Shown: in pieces, positions 46,475-54,588 of the stretch
Layout of the letters: each line of letters starts with the position of its first letter
How positions within the stretch are numbered: the first letter of the stretch is position 1
NCBI RefSeq assembly: GCF_023115465.1
Contig: NZ_CP096034.1
Span: 806,001 to 870,000, forward strand
Direction of reading: 5' to 3'
DNA length: 64,000 nt
Source: Gottfriedia acidiceleris
Lineage (GTDB): Bacteria > Bacillota > Bacilli > Bacillales > Bacillaceae_G
Program-made: the position numbers and the translations under genes
Notes under the pieces: generated by a model
What the model saw: the letters and a program-made list of their open reading frames with translations, nothing else
Told to the model about the DNA's origin: nothing
The model's database searches: none

Positions 46475-46956
46475 TGTATTCCTCCCTTTAGAATCATTAG
46501 AAATATCCTTTCTGTTACTAAAAACGAGTTAATCCCCCTTTATTTTTCATTTTGTATCCTAGTGTGTGTATACAATCTTTACTTAATAGAATGACCGAAT
46601 TTCGCCAGACTAGAATAAACTCGATCTACAAAAGATCTTGCCTTATTTAAACTTTTCTAAGAGTCTATGAATCAAGTGGAATTTGCGCAACTCTATATCA
46701 AAGCGAAAGTATATTAATTCTTTCATTCTTGTTTATAGCAAATATTGTAACTTGCAAGCTGGATACATAACTCACAAGTTAATTTTAAAGGGAGTTTATG
46801 GGATATTTTGTTTATGAAAAATTCATCAAGTTTCCATTTTAAATAAAAAAAGTGTTCTTAGAAGGAGGAACTTACAAATGATACTTCCTTCAGGGAACAC
46901 TTTTTAATATTATTTAATCGTCATTAATTGAGCTTATTAAGATGAGAAATTCCGTT
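46475..46956 (-). other. intergenic region between third subtilase and arsR
   Basis: 482 bases without a supported gene. It holds the arsR terminator on the minus strand (AAAAAGTGTTC/GAACACTTTTT, about 46846-46905) and an AACTTG...CAAGTT inverted repeat near 46748-46780 that could be an operator for the protease. No clear protease promoter could be picked out. Confidence 0.5.
46846..46905 (-). terminator. terminator of ArsR-family gene
   Basis: Outer stem GTGTTC (46852-46857) with GAACAC (46895-46900) flanked by A/T runs, inner GAAGGA/CTTCCTTC-type pairing; T-run on the minus strand. Confidence 0.85.
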
Positions 46957-47535
46957 TTATTTCAACCACCATAATTCAACTGGATTTAATTCATACTGAT
47001 TATTTTCGCGATACATATATTGACACATAATGAGCTCTCGTCTCAAAGTAGCGTAATCTTCATGAAATTCCTTTAAATATTCATTGATTTCTTTTTCTTG
47101 ATAAACTTTACCAAATTCTAAACCTTTAATCATATGCGCTAAAACGACAAGCTTTTTCTTTCGCTGAGCAGGATAGATTTTAAGTTTGCCTTCCTTAGTA
47201 AAGAAATTATTGATAATGCTTGAGCGTTCACTTTCAGTAACTGACATTTCCATATTGGAATCTCCTCCTGTTCCTACTGTAAAAATAGCTTTCGCATTCA
47301 TTTCTAAAATTTTTGTATTTAGAGAGAAGTAGATTGTATTTTTATCTCGGCGCTCCTTAATTAGACCAACTTCTCTAAGCTTTGACATATGATGGGTAAT
47401 TGTTGGGGGTTTAAGACTTAATTTACTGGCAATTTCTTGCCCACTTAAATGACCTTGCTGAAGTAAAGCAATAATGCGTACACGAGTAAGATCACCTAAA
47501 GCTTTATGGAAATCTACAATTTTACTTAATTGCAC
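46957..47535 (-). CDS. ArsR-family regulator with DUF2087 domain
   Basis: 192 residues. N-terminal winged helix (FHKALGDLTRVRIIALLQ, LSGQEIASKLSLKPPTITHHMSKL) and C-terminal DUF2087 (KEGKLKIYPAQRKKKLVVL ... EVNEYL-like, ATLRRELI). No metal-binding cysteine motif in the recognition helix (ELCVCDL is absent), so it is probably not a metal sensor. It is divergent from an MFS gene with duplicated operator-like sites next to its start, suggesting autoregulation and control of the pump. Confidence 0.9.
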   Translation of the reverse strand: MQLSKIVDFHKALGDLTRVRIIALLQQGHLSGQEIASKLSLKPPTITHHMSKLREVGLIKERRDKNTIYFSLNTKILEMNAKAIFTVGTGGDSNMEMSVTESERSSIINNFFTKEGKLKIYPAQRKKKLVVLAHMIKGLEFGKVYQEKEINEYLKEFHEDYATLRRELIMCQYMYRENNQYELNPVELWWLK

Positions 47536-47560
47536 TTAATATACACCTGCTTTTATATTC

Positions 47561-47589
47561 GTCTAATTAGATAATAGTCTAATTAGATA
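47561..47589. promoter_or_regulatory. duplicated ArsR-type operator
   Basis: GTCTAATTAGATA occurs twice (47561-47573 and 47577-47589), start-to-start 16 bp; each contains the palindrome TCTAATTAGA. A further partial match (AAATTAGATA) lies near 47655. Confidence 0.8.
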
Positions 47590-48010
47590 TTCATTTCAAT
47601 ATGTAGTATTCAGAATACGTAAATTTAGTTATTTTTTACTAAAAATGTTATTTAAATTAGATATTTTGTTGGGCAGTAAGTGAAAGAATCAGGAATTTTA
47701 CATCGAAGGCACTAATGTAAAGAAATGTGGTGAAAATAGTGAGGCTGCTATCTTTTATGAACTTGGAGCAATACAAAACAATCCTCATTCAGGTTTGAAA
47801 CAAGTCAAATTAGTTTACTTTCGGCATTCCAATTTTTCTCATTTATATAGGGAAAAAGTATTAGGGTTGCATATTGGCATAATCGGAAATAACTGCTATG
47901 CTAATTAAGTGAAAAATTTAAAAAGGGGGAATTTTCATGCAAATAATCAGTCAATCTAGTACTAATTTAAAACGTTGGGGATTCAATAGTTAAAGAGAGG
48001 TTGAAAGAGT
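47590..48010 (+). other. intergenic region upstream of MFS gene
   Basis: 421 bases. From about 47694 to 47908 one frame stays open for roughly 70 codons with no start codon near its beginning (EFYIEGTNVKKCGENSEAAI is its first part), possibly a decayed gene. A short leader frame with a good ribosome site (47937-47993) follows. Confidence 0.4.
47937..47993 (+). CDS. possible 18-residue leader peptide upstream of MFS gene
   Basis: ATG at 47937 with AAAAAGGGGGAA six bases upstream, encoding MQIISQSSTNLKRWGFNS then stop, 17 bases before the TTG start of the transporter. The ribosome site is stronger than that of the transporter itself. It could be a translational leader or a chance frame; no run of one amino acid is present to suggest an attenuation control codon. 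Confidence 0.4.
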   Translation: MQIISQSSTNLKRWGFNS

Positions 48011-49288
48011 TTGGGGATACTTAATTTTCATAAAAATATAAAAATTCGATTGCTCGAATCGTTTTTAAGTTCGTCAATTGGAAGTATGGTTTTTCCATTT
48101 ATGGCGATTTATTTATCAAAGCATTTTGGGGTAAAACAAGCAGGATTACTTTTGCTTGTAAATGTATTTGTCGGCATTATTATGAACTTTTTTGGTGGAT
48201 ATTTCTCAGATCAGTTTGGCCGAAAAAAGACGATGGTGTTTGCCGAAACAATTCGGTTACTTGCGTTTATTACGATGATGCTTTGTAATTCACCTTGGTT
48301 TACATCACCTCTTATTACATTCTTTATGATGACTTTAAATAGTATTTGTTGGGGACTAGCAGGGCCAGCTAACCAGGCAATGTTAATAGATGTGAGTAAG
48401 CCAGAGGAACGAAAGCTTATGTACTCAATCATGTACTGGTCGAACAATTTATCAATTGCGATTGGTGGCATGCTTGGAGGATTTTTATTTAAATCATATT
48501 TATTTGAATTATTATTAGCTCTGTCAGTTGCTTCACTTGTTACATGGGTCTTAATTACCTTCTTTGTTGAAGAAAGCTTAATTACTGAAAAGACGGAAAC
48601 AAAGACAATTGCTCATCATGCTCAAAAAATGATTTCTAATTATCGTGATGTTTTTCAAGATAAGCTCTTTATTCTTTATGTACTAGCAGGTTTGCTAGTG
48701 CTTTCAATGGAATTCCAATTAACAAATTATATAAGTATTCGATTAGCGAATGATTTCCACACACAACATTTATTGAACTGGACATTTGGTGGAATCGAGA
48801 TGAATGGTTTTCTGCGTACAGAAAATACGATACTAGTAGTTGTCATGGCACTTTTCGCTTCTAAAATAGTAGGGAAATTGGATGATCGAAAAACATTAAT
48901 TTGGAGTTGTATTGCATTTGTTGGTGGATATGCTGTGATTTCATATAGTAACTCTATTTGGCTATTATTTATAGCAATGTTCATCGCAACAGTTGCGGAA
49001 GTATTAAGAGTACCAGTTCAACAAAACTATATGGCTAACTTACCAGCTGACGAAACAAGGAGCTCCTATATGGCGGTTGCAGGTTTAACATTTAATTTAG
49101 CGATGTTTATTTGCTCAATAACCGTTTCACTTAGTGCATACTTATCGAATTTCGCGACATCTTTCTTTTTAACAAGTTTAGGTGTAATCGGTATTCTTAT
49201 ATTTGTACGAATTACTCCTGCATTAGAAAGAAGAATTAAGGGAGAAATATTGCAGGAGCAGGGACAGACTGCTGGAATAAATTCTTAA
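48011..49288 (+). CDS. MFS transporter
   Basis: 425 residues starting at a TTG (48011) with GAGAGG about ten bases upstream. Twelve membrane helices by eye, motif A GGYFSDQFGRKKTMV, and an MdtH/YttB-like layout. Probable drug or metabolite exporter; substrate unknown. Divergent from the ArsR-DUF2087 regulator with the duplicated operator between, so expression is probably repressed by that protein. Terminator follows at 49295. Confidence 0.87.
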   Translation: MGILNFHKNIKIRLLESFLSSSIGSMVFPFMAIYLSKHFGVKQAGLLLLVNVFVGIIMNFFGGYFSDQFGRKKTMVFAETIRLLAFITMMLCNSPWFTSPLITFFMMTLNSICWGLAGPANQAMLIDVSKPEERKLMYSIMYWSNNLSIAIGGMLGGFLFKSYLFELLLALSVASLVTWVLITFFVEESLITEKTETKTIAHHAQKMISNYRDVFQDKLFILYVLAGLLVLSMEFQLTNYISIRLANDFHTQHLLNWTFGGIEMNGFLRTENTILVVVMALFASKIVGKLDDRKTLIWSCIAFVGGYAVISYSNSIWLLFIAMFIATVAEVLRVPVQQNYMANLPADETRSSYMAVAGLTFNLAMFICSITVSLSAYLSNFATSFFLTSLGVIGILIFVRITPALERRIKGEILQEQGQTAGINS

Positions 49289-49294
49289 GTTACA

Positions 49295-49326
49295 GGGAGT
49301 TGCCTTTTGCAGCTCTCTTTTTTTGT
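49295..49326 (+). terminator. terminator of MFS gene
   Basis: GAGTTGC (49297-49303) pairs with GCAGCTC (49309-49315, one G-T), then T-run. Confidence 0.88.
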
Positions 49327-49408
49327 GGAGAAGGTGAATAGGCAAATCCTTTTGCTTGAGGTTATATTTTCCATATTAGGACAACTTAATGGTAAAGGTG
49401 GTGTTTTT

Positions 49409-50110
49409 ATGAAACGACGTTTAATCGTTGTTTTAATCAGTACTTTTACATTTTTTACTTGTTCTTCCGTAAGTGCGCGACAAGCTGAACGAGTGGTTAT
49501 GAATGGGATTCCAAGTGATGTGTGGCAGGAAAATATCTATTTAATCGCTGATCGAATTGATCAGAAAGAATACCGAAATTTTGATGTTCAAATTGGAAAT
49601 GAAGGTTTTTTATATCACTTCCCAACATGGAAAAGTGGGAAGTATGGTACGAAAATATTTAGTGAGGATTTAAATAAAGATAAACAAAATGAAGTTATTA
49701 TCGTATTGGATAATTTTAATGATCCGATTCATTTATTGCAAATTAGTACGAACGATGACCAAAGCGAAGAATATAAGGAAGTTCCAATTGAATCGGTGCC
49801 TGAGGCCGTTAAACGTCTTGTGGAAATGGAGAAAAAAGGAGATATAGTAACGATCACAACTAAACAAAAAACTTATAAAGTTAATTTGAAATCGTTAGGG
49901 TTTAAAGATACGTCTTCTGACGATAGTGTATATACCCACGTGCCAGTGGACTATATTGTTGAGAAGAAAAAACTAGTTGCCGATGCTGTCGTAATGATTT
50001 CAACCGACGGTGGCGGAGCAATTGGAAATTTGAAGCTTTTATATGATTGGAACGGAAAGAAATATGAGGTTCAGACGATTATTTTTGAGAAGTATAATCG
50101 GAAAAGATAG
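49409..50110 (+). CDS. secreted protein of unknown function
   Basis: 233 residues from the ATG at 49409 (AAAGGTGG upstream). Signal peptide RLIVVLISTFTFFTCSSVSA. The mature part has alternating short strands, with FSEDLNKDKQNEVIIVLDN resembling an FG-GAP/VCBS-type Ca-binding loop, and YDWNGKKYEVQTIIFEKY at the end; I do not recognise a named family. The upstream extension to 49307 lacks a ribosome site and overlaps the previous terminator. Confidence 0.75.
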   Translation: MKRRLIVVLISTFTFFTCSSVSARQAERVVMNGIPSDVWQENIYLIADRIDQKEYRNFDVQIGNEGFLYHFPTWKSGKYGTKIFSEDLNKDKQNEVIIVLDNFNDPIHLLQISTNDDQSEEYKEVPIESVPEAVKRLVEMEKKGDIVTITTKQKTYKVNLKSLGFKDTSSDDSVYTHVPVDYIVEKKKLVADAVVMISTDGGGAIGNLKLLYDWNGKKYEVQTIIFEKYNRKR

Positions 50111-50113
50111 TAA

Positions 50114-50139
50114 GAGCACCTGTGGAGGTGCTTTTTTTT
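50114..50139 (+). terminator. terminator of secreted-protein gene
   Basis: AGCACCT (50115-50121) pairs with AGGTGCT (50126-50132), then T8. Confidence 0.95.
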
Positions 50140-50277
50140 GTTAGGCAATTTGTATTCAGCTAACGAACGCTTAAAATAATTAATTACAAATTTTTTATAA
50201 ACATTTTCTAGTTTTTTTGAAAAAATTGAACCATATTCTAAAGAACTAACAGTAAGACTAAAAGAAACCATACTTTG

Positions 50278-51381
50278 TTATGATTTTACTTTATACATCC
50301 TCTTTTTCAATTTTAAGACAAGCAGAAGTAGCGGCGGTTGTATACCAAATAAAAAAAACGCAACATTGCCCATCGTATCCCCAAGTTTAAATAGGTCATT
50401 CGTATTTTTCGGGGTCATGGAAATGATATAAATAACCGAAAGCAAGCCAAACATAAATGGATGAATGTTTTTTTTAAAGAGTTGGGCAAGCCCCAAAGAA
50501 GCAGCATAATGACTAACGTTAAAGCAAGTAAACATTTGCATAATCCATATTACAAGCAACAAAGACTCAAACCGTTCAAATAGCAAACCAGGCATTTCAA
50601 AACCTCGCATGAGATCAATCGTTGGCCAAGTTTTGGTTACCACACCATCGACGGATAGTGCACCGATGACCATTACGATAGTTATCACGTAAAAGATCAG
50701 TGGGATGAAAATTCCAACTAAAACAGCTTTTACTGCTTGGTTTGGCTGTTTCATAAACGCCATTATAATCAACAGGCTTTCAAAACCTATATATGAGAGA
50801 GCCGTTGTTTTGATTCCTTTTAGTACGGGCATGATCCCCAACCCCAGTACCGGGCGCAGATTATCCACTTCAAATATTTTAAAACTCATAAAAGCAACCA
50901 CCAAAAAAACGCCGACCGTAATGGGGAAAATAATTTCAAACAGACGGGCAATCGGATTTATGCCGCCCATAATTAAATAGAGACCTGTCCACATAAATGG
51001 CATCGCGATGGCCCAAGATGGGGTACCTTTCAACAAAAATAAACTTGTTACTTCTACTAATGCACGGATATGAAATCCACCCATCATTACAAAATAACAT
51101 ACAAGGATTAGACTTAGTAACTTACCCATCCATTTCCCTACAATTTCTTGGCTGTATTGATAAAAGGTTTTTCCTGGAAACCGTTGTCCTAATTTGACCA
51201 TAATAACTCCTGCCACCATCGCAATCAGCCCGCCTAAAATTACAGTTAACCAGGTATCTGGTGTTTTCACTTTCTCTGTAGCTGTTCGTGGCAAGGTCAG
51301 AATTCCCGTTCCAAGTATATAATTGATAATGATAACAACTACTTGAATTGTTGTAATACGGTCTTTGGGGCTAGTAATCAT
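50278..51381 (-). CDS. GerAB-family spore germination permease (second)
   Basis: 367 residues, about ten helices. Family features: ITTIQVVVIIINYILGTGIL, LGQRFPGKTFYQYSQEIVG and FEVDNLRPVLGLGIMPVL. Like the copy at 37114 it has no GerAA or GerAC neighbour. Its base composition is unlike that copy: two of three sampled 60-base blocks contain 27-28 G/C (the third 21) against 15 in the block I sampled from the first GerAB. That suggests separate origin. AAGGAGAT precedes the ATG. Confidence 0.88.
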   Translation of the reverse strand: MITSPKDRITTIQVVVIIINYILGTGILTLPRTATEKVKTPDTWLTVILGGLIAMVAGVIMVKLGQRFPGKTFYQYSQEIVGKWMGKLLSLILVCYFVMMGGFHIRALVEVTSLFLLKGTPSWAIAMPFMWTGLYLIMGGINPIARLFEIIFPITVGVFLVVAFMSFKIFEVDNLRPVLGLGIMPVLKGIKTTALSYIGFESLLIIMAFMKQPNQAVKAVLVGIFIPLIFYVITIVMVIGALSVDGVVTKTWPTIDLMRGFEMPGLLFERFESLLLVIWIMQMFTCFNVSHYAASLGLAQLFKKNIHPFMFGLLSVIYIISMTPKNTNDLFKLGDTMGNVAFFLFGIQPPLLLLVLKLKKRMYKVKS

Positions 51382-51564
51382 CGCAGGTCATCTCCTTATT
51401 CACCAATTCAGGATTACTACTTTCTGAATGCTCATTACTTCATTTTTCCACATTTCTTCTTATAAATGGTACAATTTTACATTTCCAAAAAAGAATAAAA
51501 ATTATGCATATTGTATTCATGTGAAGTTAACATAATAGCAAGCCTTCCAAGAGCATTACTTATT

Positions 51565-51780
51565 TTATTTCCCGTCTTTTTTTGTATAAAACTTGTATAA
51601 AATTAAAAAGAAATTCTCTTTTAGGAATTTGAATGTTTCAACTAATTTCTGAAAATACTCCTTCTTTACGCTTGTTGCAACTGGACAGTAATCCCTAATT
51701 TCAGAACTAGTAAACCGTTCTTCTATATGTATTTCATAATAATCTTCTAAATTAAAGTTCGGTTTCTTCATGTCTCTCAT
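51565..51780 (-). CDS. small protein, unknown
   Basis: 71 residues at most (ATG 51780) or 68 from the second ATG at 51771, where GAGAG lies very close upstream. Charged N-terminal half (NFNLEDYYEIHIEERFTSSE) with a CPVATSVKKEYF stretch, then a hydrophobic patch LKENFFLILYKFYT. No family recognised. The ribosome site is weak, but the frame is isolated and not a shadow of another gene, so it may be real. Confidence 0.45.
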   Translation of the reverse strand: MRDMKKPNFNLEDYYEIHIEERFTSSEIRDYCPVATSVKKEYFQKLVETFKFLKENFFLILYKFYTKKDGK

Positions 51781-51862
51781 GTAAATTTATAATTTTTTTA
51801 TATGATTGTGTTGTGTTATGTTATTCTCCCTTATACATTGTTACAACTAATCATAATTAAAA

Positions 51863-51909
51863 AAGATAAAAAAGCTACCAACATTTAAATAAGAATTGTT
51901 GGTAGCTTT
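51863..51909 (-). terminator. terminator of GNAT gene 51986-52471
   Basis: AAAGCTACCAACA (51871-51883) pairs perfectly with TGTTGGTAGCTTT (51897-51909); T-run on the minus strand. Confidence 0.95.
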
Positions 51910-51985
51910 CATTTATTTTTCCGCTAATTATTTATGAGTTCTGGTTTATCAAATAGCCCACGATAAAACTGTAATAAGGCTCTTA

Positions 51986-52471
51986 TTATAGTTTTTTTAT
52001 CATGTTATACCATTTTACTCCACCATGTGTTGAGCTAGAAATCCCGTTATTGATGAAGCCATGTTTCTCGTAAAAATGAATTAAGTTTTCTTTACATGTA
52101 AGAGTTATTGAATCACGTTTATTTTCTTTTGAAACTTTTTCAATATGAGAAAGCAATTTTGATGCGATCCCTTTATTTTGGTTTTGTGGTGCAACTGCTA
52201 TGCCTAAGATACTTTGATGGCCACCAGTAGATGGATTTTTTTTAATTTCGCTAAATAAATCATCTGTAATAAAAGTCTCATTTATAACAGGACCGTTTAT
52301 TAAACCAACTATTTTACCATTTTCCTCAGCTACAAAAAAACTATCGGGAATTATGTTAATGCGTTTTTCGAATGCCTGTTTTGTTGCTGCCTCTTCTTTT
52401 AAAAAACAAAGATTCTCAATTTCTACTAGTTCAGTCAAATCTTCCAATCTTACATTTCGTATGTTTAGCAT
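51986..52471 (-). CDS. GNAT-family N-acetyltransferase
   Basis: 161 residues from the ATG at 52471 (GGAGGG upstream); the frame continues to 52495 without a site. AANAT-like layout: IRNVRLEDLTELVEIENLCF, SFFVAEENGKIVGLINGPV, and acetyl-CoA motif A ILGIAVAPQNQNKGIASKLL, ending GFINNGISSSTHGG. Substrate unknown; the family acylates amines such as polyamines or arylalkylamines. It is divergent from the T-box/permease unit. Confidence 0.88.
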   Translation of the reverse strand: MLNIRNVRLEDLTELVEIENLCFLKEEAATKQAFEKRINIIPDSFFVAEENGKIVGLINGPVINETFITDDLFSEIKKNPSTGGHQSILGIAVAPQNQNKGIASKLLSHIEKVSKENKRDSITLTCKENLIHFYEKHGFINNGISSSTHGGVKWYNMIKKL

Positions 52472-52572
52472 GATTTTAATCCCTCCATTTTTCATAATTA
52501 TATTATATTAGCTTACAAACTATTTAAACTAGCATTTTGTATAGTGGTTGAACAAAATGAAATAAAAAGATG

Positions 52573-52602
52573 TTGACAGAGTTATGACATAACCCCTATA
52601 AT
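52573..52602 (+). promoter_or_regulatory. sigma-A promoter for T-box leader
   Basis: TTGACA (52573-52578), 18-bp spacer, TATAAT (52597-52602), both perfect hexamers. Confidence 0.88.
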
Positions 52603-52656
52603 ACAAAACATATTAAAAAAGAAACAAGCTACTAATGGTAGATTAATATAGTTTTA

Positions 52657-52907
52657 AGCAATGAAGGGAATTTAAGTAGTACTTATCTCAATGTAATAGA
52701 GAGCTGATGGTTGGTGGAAATCAGTACAAAGATAAGGATGAATTTCGGTCCTGGAGCTATTTTTTTCGAAGTAAGGTTTATCTTTACTGAGGGGAAAACG
52801 GTCAAATTTGATCGTTATCAAATTCTTAAGAGGCAGAATATTTCTGCAACTAGGGTGGTACCGCGAATAATTCGTCCCTACTGATACAATCAGTAGGGAC
52901 TTTTTTA
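52657..52907 (+). promoter_or_regulatory. T-box riboswitch 1, specifier best read as TTC (Phe)
   Basis: Stem I with AG-bulge region AGAGAGCTGATGG, upper stem CTTATCT/AGATAAG, loop-E GAA (52740-52742), then T and TTC (52744-52746) followed by a purine. The T-box core AGGGTGGTACCGCG is at 52852-52865 (UGGU pairs an ACCA tRNA end), and the terminator is GTCCCTACTGA (52874-52884) with TCAGTAGGGAC (52890-52900) plus T-run. Reading the frame one base earlier gives TTT, also Phe. Uncharged tRNA would stabilise the antiterminator. Confidence 0.93.
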
Positions 52908-52931
52908 TTAGTTTAAAACTGAATATAGAAA

Positions 52932-53180
52932 ATGCAATGAAGGGAATACAGTAATGTTTGTTTCACTGTTTAAGAGAGCTGGTGGATGGTGTGAATCAGT
53001 ACAAAAATAAGCATGAATTACAATCCTGGAGCTTCTTTTTCGAAGTAAAGGTCGACATTTACTTTGAAAAAGACGGTCATCGATCGTTAAATAAAACAAG
53101 TGGCAGATTTAATTCTGCAATTAGGGTGGTACCACGGTGAAAATCGTCCCTGTCGTTAGTGGCAGGGGCGATTTTTTTTT
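52932..53180 (+). promoter_or_regulatory. T-box riboswitch 2, specifier best read as TAC (Tyr)
   Basis: Second complete leader directly after the first. Stem I with GAGAGCTGGTGGATGG, loop-E GAA at 53015-53017, T, then TAC (53019-53021) followed by A. Core AGGGTGGTACCACGG begins at 53123, terminator AAATCGTCCCTGTC (53141-53154) with GCAGGGGCGATTT (53162-53174) and T-run to 53180. The one-base-earlier reading would be TTA (Leu), less usual because specifiers nearly always end in C. In series with T-box 1, both tRNAs must be uncharged for read-through. Confidence 0.92.
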
Positions 53181-53214
53181 AATAAAATTAAAAACTAGAA
53201 AGAGGAGATAGAAA

Positions 53215-54543
53215 ATGGAATTACAAAAAAATTTACTACCAAGACATATCCGTTTCATGGCACTCGGTGGAGCAATTGGCACTGGTATTTTTAAAGGAAC
53301 ATCAGAAACTGTATCGATTGCAGGACCTGCAGTTATTTTTTCATATTTGTTTGCTGGATTATTACTTCTTGTTGTGATGAGTGCGATTGCGGAAATGGCT
53401 ATTGCGTTTCCAGGTTTGAATATGAAAGGATTTATACGTAAAGCGTTTGGTACAAGAGTGTCTTTCGTAATTGGTTGGTTGTACTGCTTTATGTGGTTAG
53501 TTGTTTGTGTTATTGAAGTAATCGCAGCCGGCAGTTTTCTACAATACTGGTTTCCTTCAATGTCGTTATGGTCTTTAAGTTTTATTAGTGCTATTTTTAT
53601 TGTGGCTGTTAATTTTATGAATGTGAAACGATATGGTGAAATAGAATTCTGGTTTGCAGGAATTAAAATAACAATGATTGTTTTATTTATTGCGTTAGGC
53701 GCAGGAATTTTATTTGGAATTATTCCAAGTGATCATAGTGGTTATGTTCATAATTATGTTCAGCATAAAGGATTTTCCCCACATGGCTGGTCAGGAGTAT
53801 TTTCTGCTTTATTAATCGTCATTTTTTCTTACGGTGGTTCAGAACTAATTGGATTGACTTTAACAGAAACAAAAGATGCTGAAAAAGTAATACCAAAAGT
53901 TATAAAAGGGGTTATTTGGAGAATTGTTTTATTCTACACACTTCCAATTCTGATTATTTGTGGATTAATTCCATGGAATGAAATTGGTAATCAGGAAAGT
54001 CCATTTGTTCAAGTTTTATCAACAGTAGGTTTTCAAGGTTCAGCTCATATTATGAACTTTGTATTGATTACGGCGGTATTATCTGCTGCAAATTCAGGTA
54101 TTTATGGCTGTACTCGTATGATGTATTCGTTAGCAACTGAGGGAGAAGCGCCAAAGGTTTTTGCAAAAATTTCTAAAAATGGTGTACCGATTTATACTGT
54201 TATTGTAAGTGCAATTATTTTGATTGGGGGCACTTTTGTAGCTTATTTTTCTCCAGATCGCGTATTCGGTTATTTAATGGCAATCCCAGGATTTACAGTT
54301 TCTTTAGTATGGATCAGCATTTGTTTAGCACAATTAAAGCTTCGTAAAACTTATACTAAGATGCCACACTTTAAAGTATGGGGATTTCCGTACGTAACAT
54401 CATTTACAGTAATTGCATTAGGTATGAGCTGTATAGCATTTGCATTCAATGAACAGAATAGATTAAGTATTTTTGTATGTTTAGGAATGTTAGTTGTATT
54501 AATTTTATGTTCATTTATAAAGGGCAAAAAACAAACTCAATAA
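53215..54543 (+). CDS. amino-acid permease (APC/AAT family, YvbW-like)
   Basis: 442 residues, twelve helices; the N-terminus LLPRHIRFMALGGAIGTGIF is the AAT-family signature, with SYGGSELIGLTLTET and AANSGIYGCTRMMYSLA further on. Resembles B. subtilis YvbW, which I recall as T-box-controlled. Imports amino acids by proton symport. Its two T-box leaders point to an aromatic amino acid (Phe/Tyr) substrate, an inference from the specifiers only. AGAGGAG precedes the ATG. Confidence 0.9.
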   Translation: MELQKNLLPRHIRFMALGGAIGTGIFKGTSETVSIAGPAVIFSYLFAGLLLLVVMSAIAEMAIAFPGLNMKGFIRKAFGTRVSFVIGWLYCFMWLVVCVIEVIAAGSFLQYWFPSMSLWSLSFISAIFIVAVNFMNVKRYGEIEFWFAGIKITMIVLFIALGAGILFGIIPSDHSGYVHNYVQHKGFSPHGWSGVFSALLIVIFSYGGSELIGLTLTETKDAEKVIPKVIKGVIWRIVLFYTLPILIICGLIPWNEIGNQESPFVQVLSTVGFQGSAHIMNFVLITAVLSAANSGIYGCTRMMYSLATEGEAPKVFAKISKNGVPIYTVIVSAIILIGGTFVAYFSPDRVFGYLMAIPGFTVSLVWISICLAQLKLRKTYTKMPHFKVWGFPYVTSFTVIALGMSCIAFAFNEQNRLSIFVCLGMLVVLILCSFIKGKKQTQ

Positions 54544-54545
54544 AC

Positions 54546-54572
54546 AAAAAAGGGCACCTTATTTGGTGCCCA
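54546..54572 (-). terminator. terminator of MBL gene 54589-55329
   Basis: GGGCACC (54552-54558) pairs with GGTGCCC (54565-54571); the T-run is on the minus strand (A-run 54546-54551 on plus). It can serve the permease weakly. Confidence 0.88.
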
Positions 54573-54588
54573 AACTTATTACAGTATA

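Noticed and set aside
46878-46907. Nine-codon frame MILPSGNTF with a perfect GGAGG site
   Set aside because: It lies inside the stem of the arsR terminator on the opposite strand; the ribosome-like sequence follows from hairpin symmetry.
52908-53140. Two short frames within the second T-box leader
   Set aside because: The region is accounted for by conserved T-box structure.
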